Assembly (NCBI GenBank): GCA_023105745.1
Contig: JALGQZ010000017.1
Coordinates: 1,274,001-1,338,000 of the forward strand
DNA: 64,000 nt
DNA from: Austropuccinia psidii
Taxonomy: Eukaryota > Basidiomycota > Pucciniomycetes > Pucciniales > Sphaerophragmiaceae
Direction: 5' to 3'
Part shown: one piece after another, positions 11,962 through 21,292 of the stretch
How positions within the stretch are numbered: position 1 is the first letter of the stretch
Layout: the number at the start of each line of letters is the position of its first letter
Translations under genes and position numbers: made by a program
Notes under the pieces: model-generated
What the model was told of the DNA's origin: nothing
The model's input: only the letters and a program-made list of their open reading frames with translations
Databases searched by the model: none

Positions 11962-13063
11962 GGGACTTATTCCTCTCGTCATAGCTAGCTAATCCGGTCG
12001 TACAGCCCGATACTGGCTGTTGGAGGACAGATTCCTGGCTGCAGCTCCTGCATCCATATTTATTTTATTCTCCCGTCTCTTTTTTTTTTTTCTATTTTTT
12101 TCTTTCTTTCTTTTTATTTATTTATTTATTTATTTATTATTATTATTATTATTTTTTATTGTTAATTTTGTTTTAAAGCCTTTTGACCCTTTTAAAATAG
12201 CTTATGGCGTAGAAGCGTTTAACTCAAGAGGTGTCAAAAACCATGTGATTTAGGTTGAACGCTTCCCGTGGGTAGTTTCAGTGATTTCCGTAATCTTTCC
12301 TTCTCTCTTTTTTTTATTTTTTTTAGACTCCTTCAAAGCCCTCCTACCCCTTCCAGTAATCGGGGTTGAGTCAGTTTGAATGCTTTGGTAGGTAGACGGT
12401 GCATCCATTTGGCTATGGTTCCTGGAGTCCCCGTGGTGAGAATGACCAGGTAGGCCAGTGGTGGCGGCTGTAGAATCCTTCGTCCAAACTAACTCCACCA
12501 GCAATAAGACGTTGACTTTGATTCCTCATCATCGCAGCCTTCCCAGTGTGATCCCAACAAGGTTTTGTGTGGTAGTACTTCCGAGCTAATTCCACCAAGA
12601 TCATGGGTATTGTCATCTCACTAATGCCTCTCCCACTTGTGAGTTTAGTAATTGTCATCCCCGTTTTATTGGAGTCGTCGTGAGATATTATTTTTTTATT
12701 TATTATTATTATTTTTAATTTTGATTATAGGCAAAGGCTACCGGCGCGGCAAAGAAATTGTATTTGGCTGCTGTCAAAAAAACTTACACCCTTGCCGAGA
12801 GAGTTTTGAGACTCTTATCGGATTCCTGGCCCTGTTCAGTTGGGGTTATTGTAGATACTGTAAGTTTATTTTTTTTGTTTTGTTTGTTTGTTAGCCTAGT
12901 TACTTTGGGAAACTTCTAATCCCAAGTTCTTGACAGGATCTCTAATTGATTTGGTGTAGCTTTCTTTCGGCGTCCTGCCAGATTTTCTTTATTATTTTAT
13001 TTGCGACTGATGCTTTTGGTCTTGACTTGTTTGGATCAACTCCGCACTCTTGGTTTCCTTCTT

Positions 13064-13098
<35 letters not shown>
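11929..13098 (-). other. Higher-GC segment bounded by two long T tracts
   Basis: A run of 31 T (11929-11959) and a run of 33 T (13066-13098) bracket about 1.1 kb with clearly higher GC than the surrounding spacer. On the - strand the segment ends in a poly(A) tract, as a retroposed RNA would. Short open frames at 12020-12253 and 12250-12658 show no recognisable domain. I cannot name its source. Confidence 0.35.
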
Positions 13099-13099
<1 letters not shown>

Positions 13100-13103
13100 T
13101 GAG

Positions 13104-13111
13104 TATAAATA
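13104..13111 (+). promoter_or_regulatory. TATA box upstream of the 13311 ORF
   Basis: GAGTATAAATAGC lies just after the second T tract and about 200 bases before the ATG at 13311, on the same strand. It faces against the transcription of element A. Confidence 0.4.
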
Positions 13112-13310
13112 GCTTAAGGACCATTCCCATTTTGAAATACTATTCTCCAAAGACTTCCTACTTCCCCTTCTTATTTTGTCATTTATTATTGAGGCTTACT
13201 ATAATCATAAGCTTGAATTATATTTATTATTTTTATTTGATGCTGACAATTGGTGTTTCGTGTTATATCCTTTTTTACTTATAATTCTTTCCTTGGTAGT
13301 ATTTAAATAA

Positions 13311-13790
13311 ATGAGCTCTTCTGATCGCTCCTATGGGTCAGGTTACTCTGATCTCATAAAAGCCTTCACGGCCAGTGAGATCGAAGAGCTTTTATTCGGG
13401 AGCGCGTTACCATCCTTTTCGGAGACGCTATCCAATCCTTCCAGCCCGCCACAATCGCCCCCAGCACTAGCTCCTCTTTCCCGAGCCCCTTCTGTATCTT
13501 CTGATACAGAGTCAATCCCCAAAGCCGCATTGGCTTTTTATGCGTTCATTGAGGGGAAGTTTGATCCTCAACTTTTCGTTCCAGATCCTGCGGCTTATTT
13601 TTTGAACGACGATCCTCTGATATTGACAAAGAGGAAGAGGAATTGCCGCCTTCCCAGAAGGACGATACCAGTTTCCTACCATCTACGTCCCCGAAATTCT
13701 AAGGGACGAGCCATCACCTTGTATAGGGCCCGCCAAGTTAATTTATTTATTTATTTATTTGTTTGGTTTTTGTTTTCAATGCAAAGTTAG
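13311..13790 (+). CDS. Unrecognised Ser/Pro-rich ORF inside the element A spacer
   Basis: This ATG-start frame of 159 codons is on the strand opposite to element A. The first 130 or so residues look like real protein: a helical start (SDLIKAFTASEIEELLFG), a Ser/Pro-rich linker, then a folded-looking part with KRKRNCRLPRR and YHLRPRNSKG basic patches. GC content is well above that of the flanking spacer. The tail from about residue 140 is encoded by a TTTA repeat and is probably not original; the sequence GTTAAT at that point might be a splice site. I do not recognise the family. It may be a captured host or foreign gene, or part of another element. Confidence 0.45.
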   Translation: MSSSDRSYGSGYSDLIKAFTASEIEELLFGSALPSFSETLSNPSSPPQSPPALAPLSRAPSVSSDTESIPKAALAFYAFIEGKFDPQLFVPDPAAYFLNDDPLILTKRKRNCRLPRRTIPVSYHLRPRNSKGRAITLYRARQVNLFIYLFVWFLFSMQS

Positions 13791-15326
13791 TAGTTCTACC
13801 TCAGGAATCTGACATGGCAGATTGTTGTCTTTAAATAATAGTATTAGGTTGGCTTCTCCTCCCTTGTCATACCAGTCCATCGCTAAAAACAAGGAGAGAA
13901 AAAAAAGAAGAAAAAAAAGAATAATAAATAAATAAATAAACAAATTGTAATTTATTTTTATTTTATTTATTCTTTTATTATTATTTCTTATTATTGGTAA
14001 CTATTTGTCTGGTTGTGGAAGGATGTCGGCGTTACATGTCAACTAGCTCTTGATGTAATTTTTGATTTTATTGTTGTTGTTTCAAAGGCTCTCCCTGTAA
14101 TCTTGTGTCGGAGGGGCTATTGGACCTTATTACTATCTGCTGCTTTTCCCTACTATGATTCCTCGTGGCTTTTTTATGTAATTTAACTCTTCCATATAAC
14201 ATAAGCTTAAAGAGAGCAATAATACGGAAAAGGAAACTTGAGCGAATAAAAAAAATGAACTAAATTAATTGATAAAAGAAATAAAATTCAGTAAGATGAC
14301 CTAAATTAATTTTGGGTTACAACAATATCTTTTACGTAGTCCTGAGTTAAGTCTATGTTAAAATATAAGTTAAACTAGATGCTTAAAATTGCTTAAAGAA
14401 AAAAAAATAAAAAATAAAAATAAATCAAAATCAAATTAATTAGATTCAGATGAAGTAGATAGCTAAAGTAATAATAAACCATAATATGTTCAGCTATCCT
14501 TTAGATATATTTATAGTTGAGGGTAAATTAGTGATTGAAGCTTTGAAAATACTTGCTTTATCACTTTTATTTATTTATTTATTTATTTATTTTTTATTAT
14601 TATTATTTTTTTTTTAAAAAAAAGGATAAAATAAAAAATAAAAAAATAAATGAATAAATCAGTCAAGTTTAAGGTAATAGTTTTTTATTTAGTTATTATT
14701 TAATAGGTACAATTTGATTGGAGACTAATGCCATCTGTTTTTTAAATTTATCTATCTATCTATCTATTTATTTATCCGTTTATTTATTATTATTTTTTTT
14801 TGATAAATAAAAAAGTAGGATAATATCAATAGTGAAATAAGAAAGAAAGCAACTAAATAAATATATAGCTTTTGAGTATCATGTAGGGTTTTTTTTTGTT
14901 ATCATTTACTGATATGAACTGAGTTGAAACTGATTTTTTTTTTTTTTTATTTCAGAGTTAATTATAACTATTGGACTGTTTTATTTTCTTTTATTGTAAT
15001 TTTGATTTTGATTTTTGAGAACAAAGTATTAATAAGTATATTTATAACAAAGATATCTTCATCGTCAAGTAAGCTTATATTATATTATATTCCTTGAAAG
15101 CTTACTTGAATTGAGGCTACTCTTTTTTTATATTTAAATTTTCAATAGTTAATTTTGCTCCTCACTTTCTTAATATGAAAGAAAATTGAAATTTTAAAGA
15201 GGAAAGATAGAGAAAGTGAAAAAAATAATAATAAAAATTGAAGAAATAACTAATGATAACATTAATGAAAATAGGATGGATGATTAATCAAAGAATAAGG
15301 GACTCAGAAGTTAATATTTCTTTGAA
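13791..15326. other. AT-rich spacer of element A with microsatellites
   Basis: No gene is seen. The stretch holds TTTA repeats (about 14565-14600), TATC repeats (about 14747-14765) and several A/T homopolymers. It separates the 13311 ORF from the accessory ORF at 15327. Confidence 0.5.
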
Positions 15327-16013
15327 TTAATTCCTTTGACAAAGTATTTTCTTTACTAATTCATTCTTCATAAATCTTCCTCCCCTCCAATGTTCTCTTT
15401 TAAGAGCTTTGAAAAGGTATTCTTGACAGAAGTATTCCCATTCTTCTGTGTTTATTTTAGTTACACCACCTTTGAGGATGAATATTGCTGGTATCAGTGT
15501 TTCTTCCCAGTGGTAATCCCAAGTGGGATTTTTTAAAATATAATTTCCTGAGATTTTGCTAATTGTCCCATTTTTAATTTGAAAATCCTGGAGGTTGAAC
15601 CAGTCTTGGCATTCCCAGGTCCTCCAAAACAGTGATTTCCTGAGGTGTTCATCCATGTGGAACATTTCATTCCAGTATTGATTTCCAAGGTTGCCATCAA
15701 TTCCATCCCAGGTCAGTAACTCTAAGAATTCATACTTTGTAAGGTTGAATCCAGGTAATTCTTTCCATGGATATGAAAATACAGTTTCTACTGGTGATTC
15801 TTCTTTTTCAAAGATGTCCTCAAACTCAATATATGGAAGTAATATGGTGGAAATATCAGGACAAGGTTCTGGTTTTATTTTCAAGAACCAGTCAGGATTT
15901 TCAATTAATTCTTGTGGATTGATGTAATTGGTCCAGACTTCTCTTTCTTCTATGCAGATGGTTTGTGTGTCCAATGACCAGGGACTTTCTTCAATTAATG
16001 GCCATGATTCCAT
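15327..16013 (-). CDS. Accessory protein of element A, paralogue of the gag C-terminal module
   Basis: This intact frame of 228 codons starts with ATG (MESWPLIEESPWS). It is acidic and aromatic-rich. Residues about 65-135 match the end of the gag-protease protein of the same element: here LLPYIEFEDIF and later ELLTWDGIDGNLGNQYWNEM; there YLPYITFEDIY and later DLLTEEGIKGNLENQFWDEI. The spacing between these blocks is also similar, so the two are homologous. Known gypsy elements do not usually carry such a module and I know no function for it. It lies downstream of gag in element sense and behind hairpin array II. An envelope protein is unlikely because no signal peptide or membrane segment is visible. 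The intact frame beside a broken pol suggests recent use. Confidence 0.7.
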   Translation of the reverse strand: MESWPLIEESPWSLDTQTICIEEREVWTNYINPQELIENPDWFLKIKPEPCPDISTILLPYIEFEDIFEKEESPVETVFSYPWKELPGFNLTKYEFLELLTWDGIDGNLGNQYWNEMFHMDEHLRKSLFWRTWECQDWFNLQDFQIKNGTISKISGNYILKNPTWDYHWEETLIPAIFILKGGVTKINTEEWEYFCQEYLFKALKREHWRGGRFMKNELVKKILCQRN

Positions 16014-16133
16014 TTTGAAGTATTTGGAGTGTTAAGGTAATAATAATTGAGAATATTTTATTTATCAAACTAGTTTGAGGTTAGGCTTAATGGGGTTTGG
16101 GATGTTGATTTTTTGGGTAAGAATTTGAATATT

Positions 16134-16563
16134 CCTCTTTGATAAGGCAGGAGGTCACTGCCTAGTGATGCTTGATTTTATGGTTGGTTGTTGTTGCTTT
16201 TTCTGGGTGAGTGAAATTATGGATTTGAGCTGATGAGATTTGATATTCCTCTTTGATAAGGCAGGAGGTCACTGCCTTGTGATTCTTGATTTTGGGTGAA
16301 TGAAAATGGTGATTTTGGTTCAGAAAATTGGATTTCCTCTTTGATAAGGCAGGAGGTCACTGCCTAGTGATGATTGAGTTTTGGTGAAGGAAATTGGTGA
16401 TTTTGATTGCTAAGAAATGATTTTCCTCTTTGATAAGGCAGGAGGTCACTGCCTAGTGATTTTATGGTTAGTTGTGTTTTTTATTGGTGAGTTGAATTAT
16501 TGATTTGATTTGATGAGAATTGATATTCCTCTTTGATAAGGCAGGAGGTCACTGCCTAATGAT
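16134..16563 (-). repeat. Hairpin array II: five copies between accessory ORFs
   Basis: Five near-identical copies begin at 16134, 16248, 16335, 16424 and 16528, each containing GGCAGGAGGTCACTGCCT. The arms AGGCAG and CTGCCT pair perfectly around a 7-base loop. A degenerate sixth copy is at 17007-17040, upstream of the small ORF at 16615-16899 in element sense. The repeats fill the spacer between the two accessory ORFs. Confidence 0.8.
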
Positions 16564-16614
16564 CAATTGAGTTTAAATTTGACTATTTTGTTTGATTTTT
16601 GATTTTTGGACCTG

Positions 16615-16899
16615 TTATGTGTCTTCAAGATTGGCCTTGATGGTTTGAAATTTAATTGGTCCATCAATTTTTTGAGTAAATTGCTCATTGGTTTTGTCAG
16701 AAATCTCCAAAGTTTTCAGTAATTCCTTGATTTCTTCAATTTCTTGGTTTCTTGATATTGATGAAGTATCCTTAAAGTGCCAAAGGTTCTCTTTATCGAA
16801 ATGTTCATCTTCTGGTGACCAATGAATTTCTTCATTGATAATTTGGTCTTCTTTTATTAATTCTTCCCCATAGCATCCTAAAATTGGTGAATTGGCCAT
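16615..16899 (-). CDS. Small acidic ORF of element A, unrecognised
   Basis: This ATG-start frame of 94 codons is rich in Glu, Asp and Ile, with a helical middle (NQEIEEIKELLKTLEISDK). No domain is recognised. It lies between gag-protease and the 15327 accessory ORF, with hairpin copies on both sides. Part of it (LWHFKDTSSIS) is not similar to the neighbouring accessory module. It could be an independent short gene or an exon of a spliced message joining gag to the downstream ORF. Confidence 0.45.
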   Translation of the reverse strand: MANSPILGCYGEELIKEDQIINEEIHWSPEDEHFDKENLWHFKDTSSISRNQEIEEIKELLKTLEISDKTNEQFTQKIDGPIKFQTIKANLEDT

Positions 16900-16949
16900 G
16901 GTGGAGGTGATTGATATATTTTTTTAAGTGTTTTTTCTTTTTTCTTTTA

Positions 16950-16981
<32 letters not shown>

Positions 16982-17129
16982 TTTGAGAGATAATTTGTGA
17001 ATGAATTTCTTCTTTGTTAAGACAGGAAGTCACTGCGAAGAGAGAAAATGAAAAAAGAAACTAATGATACATTGATGGATGTTACTGATACATTGTTAGA
17101 GAAATAAGTCTTGATTTTGTTGATTTTAT

Positions 17130-20100
17130 TCAAAGTTGAGCTCCCCCAAGTGGGAAAGGTGAGTGTCTGTTGAGAAATCTGGCCAAAATAAGGTCTTTGA
17201 GGGCTTCCAAAAAGTTATTTCTTTCCTCAATTTCTGGTTCTGATGGAAATTCTGACCACCATAAGTCTTCATCAATGAATATATATCCATCTCCAACCCA
17301 TTTCAATTTCCCAGTTTGATATGTTGATCCATTCAATCCAAGGTACCACTGGGCCCAAATTTGATTGAAGTAAAGTCCTCTTCTTGGTAGTGTGGCCATT
17401 TCAAATATTTCATCCCAGAATTGATTTTCGAGGTTACCTTTAATTCCCTCTTCAGTCAATAAATCTAAGAATTGGATTTTGTTCAAGTTTGCTCCTGGAA
17501 GTTGACATAAATATTTATCTTCACATAAAATTTCTTGAGCTTCATCTCCATAAATGTCTTCAAAGGTGATGTATGGCAGGTAGATGTAATTGTATTCATT
17601 TTCTAAGATGGATTCTGTTTCATCCTCTTCATTGAGAGGTTGCTGGATAAATTCAGGGCTTTCCAGTTGCCATTCATAAGGTTCTTCTTGGTTGTTCAAT
17701 GGTCTGTCCAAGAAGCTGATATGGTATGTGTCTTTTGAATTTTTGTCTCTTTCTTCCATAATTTTGAGGTCTTTTTCTATTTCATTTATAATTTCTTCAT
17801 CTGAAAGCTCATGATGTTCACTAAATCTGACTTTCTTTCTTTTGGATTGAGTTTTGAAAGGATTCCCATTTATTTTTTCATTTCCATCCACCAAAATCTG
17901 GAAGATTTCTTCATTATTATCAATTGGCTTGTAAATTATGTTGGGTAATTCATCTTCAGAGGTTGAGTCTTCAAGTTGTCTTTTGAGGTTGTTTGGCCAT
18001 TGGGTATTTTGTAAATCTTGACCAAAGTTATCACTTTTTGGAGATATGGATAACTCTTGGGTTTTCAGGGTTAAATTTATCATGGTGTTGTCTCTTTTTG
18101 CATTTTGAAACTTCTTTCCTGGGTTATTTCTGACCAATTTTGCCATATTGCATAAATCCATTCGTCCAGGTGGACCAGTTTGCCATCCAAGTGCTTGAGG
18201 TTTGCATATTGGCATGCATAATCTTCTTCCATCAGGTTCTTGATAGCTTAGTATTTCACCTTGTTTATGAGAAAATTCCAGCCTGATATTGTTGTCTGCC
18301 AAGAAAGGTCTTCCAAGTACTGTATGGACAGATCCTTTTTCAATAAAAAAGTGAATCAGAGTTTCTTCACCTGAAGCCAAAATGATTGGAGTAAATTCTG
18401 AAAGTGCCACCAATGAAGTAGTATGGCCTCCAATTCCCCTCAGGTTCATGTTAAGATTTCTTGTTTTGAGTGAAGCTTTGATTGCTATTTCTTCTGGTAT
18501 GATGTTGAGTTCTGCCCCAGTGTCCACTAATGCTCTGATAGGATATTCTTCCTTTCCAATAAAGATTTCCATAAATCCCAAAGGACAAGCATAATGAATC
18601 TTGGGTTTTGGTATTTCTTTTAATCCAAAGGTTAATAGTCTTTCTTGAAGATCCATTGAGTTGAGTGATTTAATTTTTTCCTTGTCTTTTTCTGATAATT
18701 CTTGTAATTTATGGATAAAATTTGGTGACATCCTCAAGATTTCTTCAATGGTAAGGTTGATCTTTTGTTGCATAATTTTCTTAATAATTTTGTCAATTTC
18801 CAATTTTGTTTCAACTTGTTTCTTTGGAGGTTTTCTGAGCTTCTTTTCTTCTTTGGGAATTTCATCATCTTCATTCTTATTGGCAATATTTTCAATTTCC
18901 TCCTCAGGTTGGTCTGGTTTTGGAATATTTGAATTTTGGAAATTGGTGGGAATTATTACTCTTTCTTCCTCTTTTTCTTCTTCAATGTAAGTTCCTGGAA
19001 TAGCAGCTTTCTTCTTTGGCTCTTGAGTTTGGGATTGTCTTTCCAACCTTTGCTTGGTCTGCCTTAGTCCAATGTGTGATTCAAAAGGATCATTGGCTGA
19101 GGAAATGGTAGGTGGTTTCCAATTTGACCAATCTTCAACATGAGCAATTGAGGTTGATTTATCTTCTGATTTCTTTTCAGTGGGCTTAACCTCTTCTTCT
19201 GGTTTTTCTTTTACAATAGGTTTTTCCATAAATTTCTTGTTGAGTTCTGCTTGTTCTTTTGCAAAGGCCCTGACTATGTCTTTGACACTTTCATTTCCTT
19301 CCATAGGTACTCTCTGATAATTGGGGAAGAGGTAAGATGCTCCTTGGGTTCTGACAATTCTTCTGTCTAAATCTTCAGCAAGGTGAGTGCATCTAGTTGC
19401 TGTATGACCTTCTTCCTTGCAGTAAGCACATTTCATTGGTGGTCTTGGAGCCATTTGAGCTGGTATGTAAGGTTGATAACTGGATGAAAATGGTGGTAAA
19501 GGATTCCTTTGCCTGTATGGCTGATTATTTTGAGGTAATCTTTGCTCTTGATTATTGTTCCAGTTCCTTCTTGGTGGAGTAACTGCTTCTGAAAGTGTTT
19601 TGAGTTGATTTAAAACTTCTTGAACTGATTCTTTTCCCTCATTTCTTGGCTGAGGGTCTGGTTGTGGAGGGTTTTTTATTTTGTGGGTGAGTTCTTTTAC
19701 TTGTTTTAAAACTTCATCCCAGCTTTCATCCTCAAATCTTGTTTTCTTTTCTGGAGGTTTTGGTTTAGAAAATTCTTTTTGTTGAATAAGCACCTTGGCC
19801 TCCAAGTCTTGTTCAATGTATAATTTCAAAATATCCAATCTTGGAATGATGTAACCTCCATCCAAGGCTTGAACCATAGCTCTATCTTTAATCATTTCTT
19901 TGTAAATTGATTCTTGAACACTTGTGGCAAGGCTGGCCAATATTTCCTGGTTATGATTGATATCACCTTGGATATATTGGTATCTTTTGAGGTAAGTGAT
20001 GATTGCTTCATATTCCCCAATGAATTTTCTGTATTGTGTCATGTTCCTTATTCCACCTTCTTGTTGAGTTTTTGTGAATAAATAAATGATTGAGGATAAT

Positions 20101-20849
20101 CTGTATCTTCTTTCAGGTGAGACTGTTCCCCATCTTCTTTTCATATCCACTTTTAATTGATCCCAGTCAGCTGTTTCATATTTTGGCATTCCTTCAATAT
20201 GATAACTTATTTCTTCATCTTTTGTCCGAAATGCTATTTGTCTTGCAATGTCTCTTCCACTTGCTCCTTCAATTTCTGCAATATTTTCAACTTTCTTGAT
20301 GAATCTTTCCACATCCTTTCCATCAAACCATGGATTATAGTCCTTGGCTCTGATTTTCACTATTGGAGTAGTGTTTCTTGGAATTTCTTGATGTGATGGA
20401 GTTGGTATTTGTGCAGAAATTTTGACTCTTCTTGGTAAAGTTCCTGGTGTTTGTTCTGTATAAGGTGTTGATGTGGCCATGGGTCTTGGGTAGGGTGAAG
20501 GTGATCCATGTTGTCTAAATGATCTTGGAATGGTGGTTTGTTCTTCAAGTGGACTATTTTGTGGAGTATAACTTGATGATTTATTTTTGCCTTCCTTTTT
20601 GATTAGTGCTAGTAATTCTGCTTGCATTTCTAGCATCTTCTTCTGAAGTCTCTCTGTTGAAGACATTTCTTCATGTCCTTCAACAGTTTCTTCATTAAGG
20701 TTTTCTTCCTGGATTTCTTCAATACTACCAGGTAATTTTGATGATGAAGGTTTTTCCATTTTTGATTGGTTAATTTCCTCTTTTGAGATTGATTTATTAA
20801 GTTTATTTCTTTCAAGGAGATCAAGGAAAAATTTCTCCACAGCCTTCAA
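17130..20849 (-). CDS. Element A gag-protease polyprotein with C-terminal accessory module
   Basis: This is a continuous frame of 1239 codons. The frame is open still further upstream to near the primer binding site without an ATG; the first internal ATG is near 20756 (MEKPSSSKLPGS), so the start is uncertain. Order: charged, proline-rich N-terminus; capsid-like helical region (about residues 165-370); zinc knuckle CAYCKEEGHTATRC (about 475); long Lys/Glu linker; retroviral-type aspartic protease with LVDTGAELNIIP (about 775); and a C-terminal module with YLPYITFEDIY and GNLENQFWDEIF that recurs as a separate gene at 15327. Gag forms the particle, and the protease cuts the polyproteins. Protease joined to gag, and a 9-kb gap before pol, are both unusual. 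The frame is intact. Confidence 0.85.
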   Translation of the reverse strand: MKAVEKFFLDLLERNKLNKSISKEEINQSKMEKPSSSKLPGSIEEIQEENLNEETVEGHEEMSSTERLQKKMLEMQAELLALIKKEGKNKSSSYTPQNSPLEEQTTIPRSFRQHGSPSPYPRPMATSTPYTEQTPGTLPRRVKISAQIPTPSHQEIPRNTTPIVKIRAKDYNPWFDGKDVERFIKKVENIAEIEGASGRDIARQIAFRTKDEEISYHIEGMPKYETADWDQLKVDMKRRWGTVSPERRYRLSSIIYLFTKTQQEGGIRNMTQYRKFIGEYEAIITYLKRYQYIQGDINHNQEILASLATSVQESIYKEMIKDRAMVQALDGGYIIPRLDILKLYIEQDLEAKVLIQQKEFSKPKPPEKKTRFEDESWDEVLKQVKELTHKIKNPPQPDPQPRNEGKESVQEVLNQLKTLSEAVTPPRRNWNNNQEQRLPQNNQPYRQRNPLPPFSSSYQPYIPAQMAPRPPMKCAYCKEEGHTATRCTHLAEDLDRRIVRTQGASYLFPNYQRVPMEGNESVKDIVRAFAKEQAELNKKFMEKPIVKEKPEEEVKPTEKKSEDKSTSIAHVEDWSNWKPPTISSANDPFESHIGLRQTKQRLERQSQTQEPKKKAAIPGTYIEEEKEEERVIIPTNFQNSNIPKPDQPEEEIENIANKNEDDEIPKEEKKLRKPPKKQVETKLEIDKIIKKIMQQKINLTIEEILRMSPNFIHKLQELSEKDKEKIKSLNSMDLQERLLTFGLKEIPKPKIHYACPLGFMEIFIGKEEYPIRALVDTGAELNIIPEEIAIKASLKTRNLNMNLRGIGGHTTSLVALSEFTPIILASGEETLIHFFIEKGSVHTVLGRPFLADNNIRLEFSHKQGEILSYQEPDGRRLCMPICKPQALGWQTGPPGRMDLCNMAKLVRNNPGKKFQNAKRDNTMINLTLKTQELSISPKSDNFGQDLQNTQWPNNLKRQLEDSTSEDELPNIIYKPIDNNEEIFQILVDGNEKINGNPFKTQSKRKKVRFSEHHELSDEEIINEIEKDLKIMEERDKNSKDTYHISFLDRPLNNQEEPYEWQLESPEFIQQPLNEEDETESILENEYNYIYLPYITFEDIYGDEAQEILCEDKYLCQLPGANLNKIQFLDLLTEEGIKGNLENQFWDEIFEMATLPRRGLYFNQIWAQWYLGLNGSTYQTGKLKWVGDGYIFIDEDLWWSEFPSEPEIEERNNFLEALKDLILARFLNRHSPFPLGGAQL

Positions 20850-21111
20850 GTCCCTTTTATTGGTTCTTGGTGTTGCAATAGGAAAATTAGAATATTTATT
20901 TGATTCCTCCCCTACTTCTGATTCTTGTTTGGGTGGATAATAGTAATGATTGGAGTGAGTTGATGATTCAGATTTTGGAGATGATGGTTTTGGCTGATTT
21001 TGATTGTTTGAATCCAGTTTTTTGCTATAAAAAAAGTATTCTTGGAGTTGTTGAGAATTTTTTTAATTGATTGTAATTTAATTGATTTTTCTTATTGAAG
21101 TTGAGGTTATC
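20850..21111 (-). other. Element A leader between primer site and gag
   Basis: In element sense this lies between the primer binding site and the first likely ATG of gag. The gag frame stays open through most of it without an ATG, which suggests initiation at a non-AUG codon, or at an internal ATG near 20756. Confidence 0.4.
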
Positions 21112-21131
21112 TGGCCACTGTTGGGACACCA
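21112..21131 (-). other. Primer binding site of element A
   Basis: Two bases inside the 5' LTR the - strand reads TGGTGTCCCAACAGTGGCCA. It starts with TGG, the complement of a tRNA CCA end, at the expected place. I cannot assign the tRNA with certainty. Confidence 0.7.
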
Positions 21132-21133
21132 GA

Positions 21134-21292
21134 TGTGGGAACTCCTCTTGTGTGGGATTAAAATGAGGCAGTACCTGGAGGGGAAAATCACAGGTAACTA
21201 GTTTTGAATTGCTAATAACTCCTGTAACCAAGGGTGGCAAGGGTGTATTGCCTGCCCCTCCTAAAATACTGAACAAAATCTTCCTTGGAGCT
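21134..21292 (-). repeat. LTR of element A, second copy, first part
   Basis: These 159 bp match the start of the LTR at 2828. The LTR is interrupted by element B after GAGCT and resumes at 31400. Together the parts give 2031 bp, the same length as the other copy. Confidence 0.9.
21288..21292. other. Target site duplication of element B (left copy)
   Basis: GAGCT here and GAGCT at 31395-31399 flank element B exactly. The uninterrupted LTR at 2828 contains one GAGCT at the matching place, which gives the empty-site sequence. Confidence 0.95.

Noticed and set aside
12250..12658. Two - strand frames of about 80 codons in the T-tract segment
   Set aside because: Short, low-complexity and without domains; not enough to call a gene.
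15327..16013. Envelope-like protein in element A
   Set aside because: No signal peptide, transmembrane segment or cysteine pattern; similarity is to the gag C-terminus instead.
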